Assembly: GCA_003008705.1 (NCBI GenBank)
Contig: PDUO01000052.1
Coordinates: 192,130-256,129, forward strand
Source: Pezicula radicicola
Lineage: Eukaryota > Ascomycota > Leotiomycetes > Helotiales > Dermateaceae
Reading direction: 5' to 3'
Length of the DNA stretch: 64,000 bases
Numbering within the stretch: position 1 is the stretch's first letter; every line of letters starts with the position of its first letter. Below, in pieces: positions 59,284 to 64,000 of this stretch. The notes below the pieces were generated by a model. That model had not been told where the DNA came from. It did no database searches and saw only the letters and a list, made by a program, of their open reading frames with translations. A program made the position numbers and the translations under genes.

Positions 59284-59419
59284 CGAAGCACTGGCTCAAC
59301 TGGGAAGCGCTGGGTTTTCTTCAGGGACTATCTTCAAGTAATTCAACAATGAACGCAATGATTTCTCCCGCAATGATTTCTCCCTACCCTCTGATGCAAG
59401 CGTAATATGGCCACCACTT

Positions 59420-62319
59420 TTAACAACCGAAATGGACAAACGGTGCCCAACCAAGCACATCTCGACTCACTCTGCGCGTACCCATCCTTCTTTTGGCGTT
59501 CACTGAATTATGCAGCGCTCTAGCAATAGCATCATCGTCGCCGTCAATTTTGGAAATTCTCTCTGTAAAGGCTTCTGAGAGAGCAATTGCGATCTCATCG
59601 TCGACTGGCCACATTGACCCGATAACATGCGGGAACCCAGCGAGCTGAAACCCGGTGACTATATGAAGCATTGTATCTGTCAAACTCTTATCCTCGTTTT
59701 TGGCGGTGGAGCAAGCCAAGAGGCATGCCATTTTCGCAGAGTCATTCTTGAGTCTGGCGAGGTCTCGAAATGCCAGACGCTCTGGCTTGCAGTCAGGGCC
59801 TTGCTTTAGTAAGAGACCACTGTTAGCAGGATCCTTCTTGTCCACCTCACCGTGGCAAGAGAAATACACTGTGTTGGACTTGCTCAATTTGCTCAGAACC
59901 TGGGCATTCGAGGGCGTCTCGAGAATTTCGGGATCTGGTTTCCCAGCAGACCTCAGAGGGCTGCTGATTTCTTCGATATCTCTGGACGTTTCGAGGCTAG
60001 CGTAGCCCTCTGTCTCTGGCATTGTGATAATCAAAGCGTTGCTGCCATACAATGGGACGTTGGAACTTTTTTTTCGCGCCTCAGAGAGTACTTTCAATGT
60101 TGGGACGTAGGAGGAAACTACGTGGTCGAAAGTATTTTCGCCCCTTTTGTTTGGTAGCCCCGCCGTATGGAGGGGGCGAGCCCTAGCAAGCTGCTTGTAA
60201 CCCACCAGATACGTGAGAGATCATCAGGAGGACCGGAGGATAGTAGATTCAGTTCCTGAAGGACTGGACGGACAGTATACTTCCAGAGCCATTTCAGAAA
60301 TTGCTGTAGCTTCTCGTTGCGGGACGATCTATCGGATTCAGATCCTTCGACAATCGCATCTGGTCCATCCAAAAGTCCTGCGTATGTTTCCAACTCCTCA
60401 TATCGGACTCCCGAAAGTCTGACAGCCTTGACTCCCTGAGATGTCATGATAAATGCATCACACCGAAAACTAGTTGCATTAAAGGCGACAATAGGTCCAA
60501 GTTCTGCCAACTTTTGAAATTCCTCAGGGCTATTGAGCTAGTACGAAAGTCTTATTCCGAGTTCGGTCTCGATGTTCTTCTCCAGTTCCGCCTTTGCTTT
60601 CTGAGACTTCATGATAGCCAGGAGTGCGCTGCCTGTCCCTAGCTCCGACCCCTCTGCAGTATTTTGAGAGGCTGTATCGAGTGAGACCAAGCCGCGTAAG
60701 GCCATATACTTACGATAGAGCACTGGGCTTTGCTCTTTGAGTTCCAGTAGATCGGCTCGTCGATCCAAAGAAATGTTGAGAATACTACCACATCCCCTTT
60801 CAAGAACTTGCAACGCTTCCTATAGCTCGCCACCTGCTTCTAATGTAATCGCTGCTGCAGTCGCGGACAGTCCGCTATAGGCTTTGGGCACGAACTGCTG
60901 GTCATCTCGACTCAAGATTTGGCCGTTAAGCTTCTCTAGAAAATCAATTACAGAAACGAATGTCTTGCGAGCTTCGCCTATATTTCCTTCCAAGAAATGT
61001 GCTGCGCCTGCAAACATTGCAGCGAAGGTCCTGGTCATTAAAGGCGCCTCAGACAGCGACATCGCCTGTTCGTACAAACGAATGCAGCCATTCAATTTAG
61101 AACTTTCGCCAGTAGCTTCAAAGCCCCTCTGCAAAACAAGTACCAATTGCATGAACGCATCGGCTCGTAGCCCTTGCAGTCCTTCAGCCGCAGCTGATGC
61201 TTGCTCGGCTAGGCGAAATGCCGTGATCAAGTCGGCCCACTCTAAAAACCTTTCGTACTTCTCTAGATGAGCATATGCTAGACCCTGCAGAAACTGATCA
61301 TAACTGGAGTCACTAGGAGAAAGTAATTGGACGGCTCGGTGATGGTGTTTGAGGGACTCGATCAGGTCAATCTCACTGGTCGTATTGAAATCCCTAAACC
61401 GTTCAAGGTGTCGTCGCCCCAAGTTGAATGATAATCTCGCACAAAGAGATCGATCCGTGGGCTTGAGTGCCATTGCTTCGCCCAGGAAGCGGATGGCTTC
61501 GTCTAGGCTCTCCTTCTTTGATGCACGGATGGAATCGAGACCTAGCAAATTTGAATACACCAATAGCAGTTTGACAATCTCAGAGGGGGTTTTTCCCGTT
61601 TTGCCACGAGAATCAAGAGCTGCTTTGGAGAGTCGAAGGCCTTCATTCAGATATCTTAATTCTCGTTGTCGTTCGTACAACTGCCCGTTGATGGAGGCTA
61701 ACATGCTCAAACAACCCTCGAGGTATTTATGCTTTTCGCTCATTGACTCAAGCGCAATAACTGATAATTCCAAAGCTTTGTCAAGATCGTCTTCTCGTCC
61801 TCTCTGGCAGAACCTTATATGATGCATAACGGCAGAGAAGTAGACTGTGGAGATCCATTCCTTACATTTCTCCTCCAATAGTGTTGTTACCTTCAGGTTG
61901 ACTTCGATCGCAAAGTCCAAATACTCCCGGTCACCACGCTGGAGTCTAGTTCCGATCTCTTGGAAAGTGCTAGCCAGTTTCGCTAAAATTGCTGGCAGCT
62001 TATGAATATTCTCTGGCGCGAGCCCATGAAAGTACTTATACACTTCCCGGATGTAATCGTCCTGCAATAGGTTGAAATGTGTGGCTGCTCTTCCTGCATC
62101 GATTTCTTCCCAGATCCTGGCAGCTGTAGGGCCAATAATGTCTCTTGCTACTTCTCTTGCGTCTTCCACCATGGCCCTGTTGCCGTAGAGCAATCCCCGA
62201 GTCAATCCCACAGATGCATACAGAAACACCCACAGTTTGACTCGATGTTCTGGACTGGAAGAAAAGTATGCTCGATATTCCGCAAGAGGTGGGAGAGGAC
62301 GATTCGCGAATGCCGACAT
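59420..62319 (-). pseudogene. TPR-CHAT (caspase-like) protein gene, broken
   Basis: The ATG at 62319 starts a long helical TPR-like region (about 500 codons) of the kind that precedes CHAT domains in fungi. Then TAG at 60820-60822 interrupts the frame where Trp is expected, and a second TAG lies at 60538-60540. Near 60170-60180 a one-base loss in a C-run shifts the frame. The C-terminal frame (to TGA-side stop at 59420) holds the CHAT peptidase core: VYFSCHGEVDKKDPANSGLL with the catalytic His (about 59853), and ACLLACSTAKNEDKSL with the catalytic Cys (about 59712), then GFPHVIGSMWPVDDEIA. Catalytic residues are intact but cannot be made in one chain without read-through. No intron signals explain the stops. 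CHAT proteases cleave partner proteins in bacterial and fungal cell-death systems. The coding region on both sides is otherwise well preserved, so inactivation looks recent. Confidence 0.82.
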
Positions 62320-62548
62320 TATTAGAAACAACTTTATCAACGCTGAAATGGATGTGCATTATTGAAACAAGTTTTGACCGCATCGTGATGGGAAGGAAAA
62401 TATATAAGGCTGCGTGAGAATAGGTACCATTGGAGTTCTAGGTGGTCGATGCGCCAAGGCCTCGTTGCCAAAAGCTAACCAAACATGGTCTCACATGAGG
62501 ACATGCATCATACATTCATTGCTGCCGAATTATCATGCAGTTGACCGT

Positions 62549-64000
62549 TTATGGCGGTGTTGTGGTGGAACGACGTTGGGTTGGCCACACTGACCCGGTG
62601 TCAAGCTTCTTGATGATAGACACTGGCACCTTGAATTCCGCATCATCAGAAAACTCAGGCATGGTGATATTTGTTGTGCCATTCACCTTGAATCCAGAAG
62701 TCTTGGCTACCAACTTGTTAAAGGCATCAATTTGCTCGGGGAGAATGAGGCGGCAGTAGATATGGCCCTTGATGACAGCAATGTCTTGTCCCAAGTTCCG
62801 CGTGGTGGAGTCGAGATGGACGTAGTAAAGACTCGCCCGCAGCTGGTGAGCAGTCAGTCTCAACAAGAGCATCCGTGGAAGCATCCGCTGCCGCTCGAAA
62901 AGGAGATTCGTCGCGTGGGACGTAAAACGAATAGTCCTTAGCAATATTCAACATCTCATCAATCATGCCGACGGCATCAAGCCCGGGCTCCGTCGTCCAG
63001 TCAAATTGCGGATTGAGACGCCTAGCTCGTCCCTGGATACGGCTCTCAACGCTGCTGTAGAAGCGCTTCCAAGCGGAATCGCCGTTCATGGTAGCCAGAA
63101 GAATTTTAAGGGGTGACTGAATTGCACAGGCAGCGCCTGTAGACCACTGGGTTCCGGTGTAGAGTATTTTCCAATACCGGAGCCGAGCGAGAGGAACAGA
63201 TCAATCTTTGCGTCCTCGCCCCAAAGCTCCCTGCTCTCGTTCAAGGCCACAGTCGAAGGGTTGTTCTCACGTAGCCCACCGTCGTGACATACAGCTCCGT
63301 TGATGTCGCTGGTGTACGGCTCGAAGTACAATGGAGCAGCTGAAGTAGCCCGAGCACTGTGGTTTGTTAGCTTGGGAACATGTGATGCCTTATATCGCAG
63401 AGAGCTTACGCTTCATAGGTTGCAATTCCAGACTTTAGGTACCGTTTGCTGTCTCCTTGGTTATAATTGGCCAAAAGCCAACAGTCGGTCTCAACTGTGG
63501 TGGTAACAGCAACACGAGGCCATGAACTTGAGACTTGTTCAATGTTGCGCAAGCCAAATAGTTCTTCAGGCTTATAAGCCCTGCGAAGAGCGTTCTCAAT
63601 TGCATCCGATTGATATATGGAACCGCTGAACCAGATTGAGAGAACACGCCACAGTCTAGCCCAGGCACGAAGTTGAAACCCAGTTTTGCAGATAGTTTTG
63701 AACTTTTCAATGCACTGTGTCGCACTCAGCTTATCTTGACCAAGCCCAAGAGCTACAAGGCCGCCTAGGTCAAATTGGACCTGTTAGTATCATACCTTTA
63801 CCTTGTCGAAGTAAGGAAGCAATTCTCGAAACATATGGGGTTATCTTACTAGCGCTAGTACCAACGATGAGGTCGAAAAATTGTCCTAATGGTAGGTTAA
63901 GACCAATCAAGGCCTCTAGTCTTTGGAGAGTGACTATTTGAATAATTCCTCGAACGCCACCACCATCTAGAGAGAGAATCCGGAGTCCAGAAAGCTCAGG
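62549..64000 (-). pseudogene. patatin-like phospholipase gene, 5' end outside window, probably inactive
   Basis: The gene enters from the right edge. Exon pieces are 64000-63850, 63764-63410 and 63356 downward, with introns of 85 and 53 nt carrying TACTAAC or CTAAC branch sites. The oxyanion motif LDGGGVRG and the nucleophile motif (GTSA) are present, as is the catalytic Asp in HDGGLRENNP. The Gly after GTSA is read as Ser, because the base before the intron (63850) is T on the plus strand, a C to T change in CpA context. Downstream, two apparent frame changes occur (near 63110 and near 62845); the first could instead be a 42-nt intron. The C-terminal part (QLRASLYYVHLDS, then GHIYCRLILPEQ) is typical. 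Patatins hydrolyse membrane lipids; fungal ones take part in incompatibility with STAND proteins. It sits about 230 bp upstream of the CHAT gene on the same strand. Confidence 0.78.

Noticed and set aside
1..64000. tRNA, rRNA and CRISPR arrays
   Set aside because: I looked for cloverleaf-type GGTTCGAATCC arms, rRNA cores and spaced direct repeats and found none.

Overview
This window looks like a piece of the genome of a filamentous ascomycete (Pezizomycotina). The evidence is two HET-domain genes, fungal Zn2Cys6 regulators, a Clr5-ankyrin gene, short introns (about 41-85 nt, mostly 48-69) with GT..AG ends and CTAAC-like branch sites, and long AT-rich tracts with the signature of repeat-induced point mutation (RIP: CpA to TpA and its complement). 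I cannot fix the order or species; a leotiomycete is only a guess.

The window alternates between gene islands of normal composition and AT-rich, gene-poor blocks. The blocks are about 1-2148, 5.7-8.7 kb, 15.9-18.4 kb, 26.4-30.3 kb, 48-49.4 kb and 55.1-58.0 kb. The first 2148 bases contain no CpA, TpG or CpG that I could find by eye, so they are RIP-saturated. Readable relics in or beside these blocks are an Est1-like gene (3.4-5.2 kb), an uncharacterised fungal family member (28.3-29.1 kb) and a SET-domain gene (56.1-57.4 kb).

Region by region: 9.3-12.1 kb has an unknown 700-aa protein and a small Cys-rich protein with a duplicated Trp/Tyr-rich tail. 18.5-26.1 kb has two HET-domain genes. 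The first is broken by one stop and lies between two inverted copies of an 84-bp transposon-end-like repeat; the second is intact with one intron. 34.3-38.6 kb has two divergent groups of exons for membrane proteins, one beside a segment resembling the N-terminal domain of fungal NLR/STAND proteins. 42.4-46.6 kb has a truncated Zn2Cys6 gene and a five-exon Clr5-ankyrin gene of about 1115 aa. 50.3-54.8 kb has an ABC-transporter fragment, an intact C2H2/Zn2Cys6 transcription factor and an intact extended SDR reductase. 58.4-64.0 kb has an intact 281-aa protein whose pattern suggests a gasdermin-like pore former. Tail-to-tail with it is a broken TPR-CHAT (caspase-like) gene, followed by a broken patatin-like phospholipase gene that runs off the window.

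The common theme is fungal non-self recognition and regulated cell death: HET, NLR-like N-domain, Clr5-ankyrin, CHAT protease, patatin and a possible gasdermin. Several members carry RIP-type nonsense or missense changes, so the locus looks like a decaying, possibly polymorphic, incompatibility or defence island. The gasdermin-CHAT pairing is the most interesting hypothesis here, and it is an inference that needs structure prediction.
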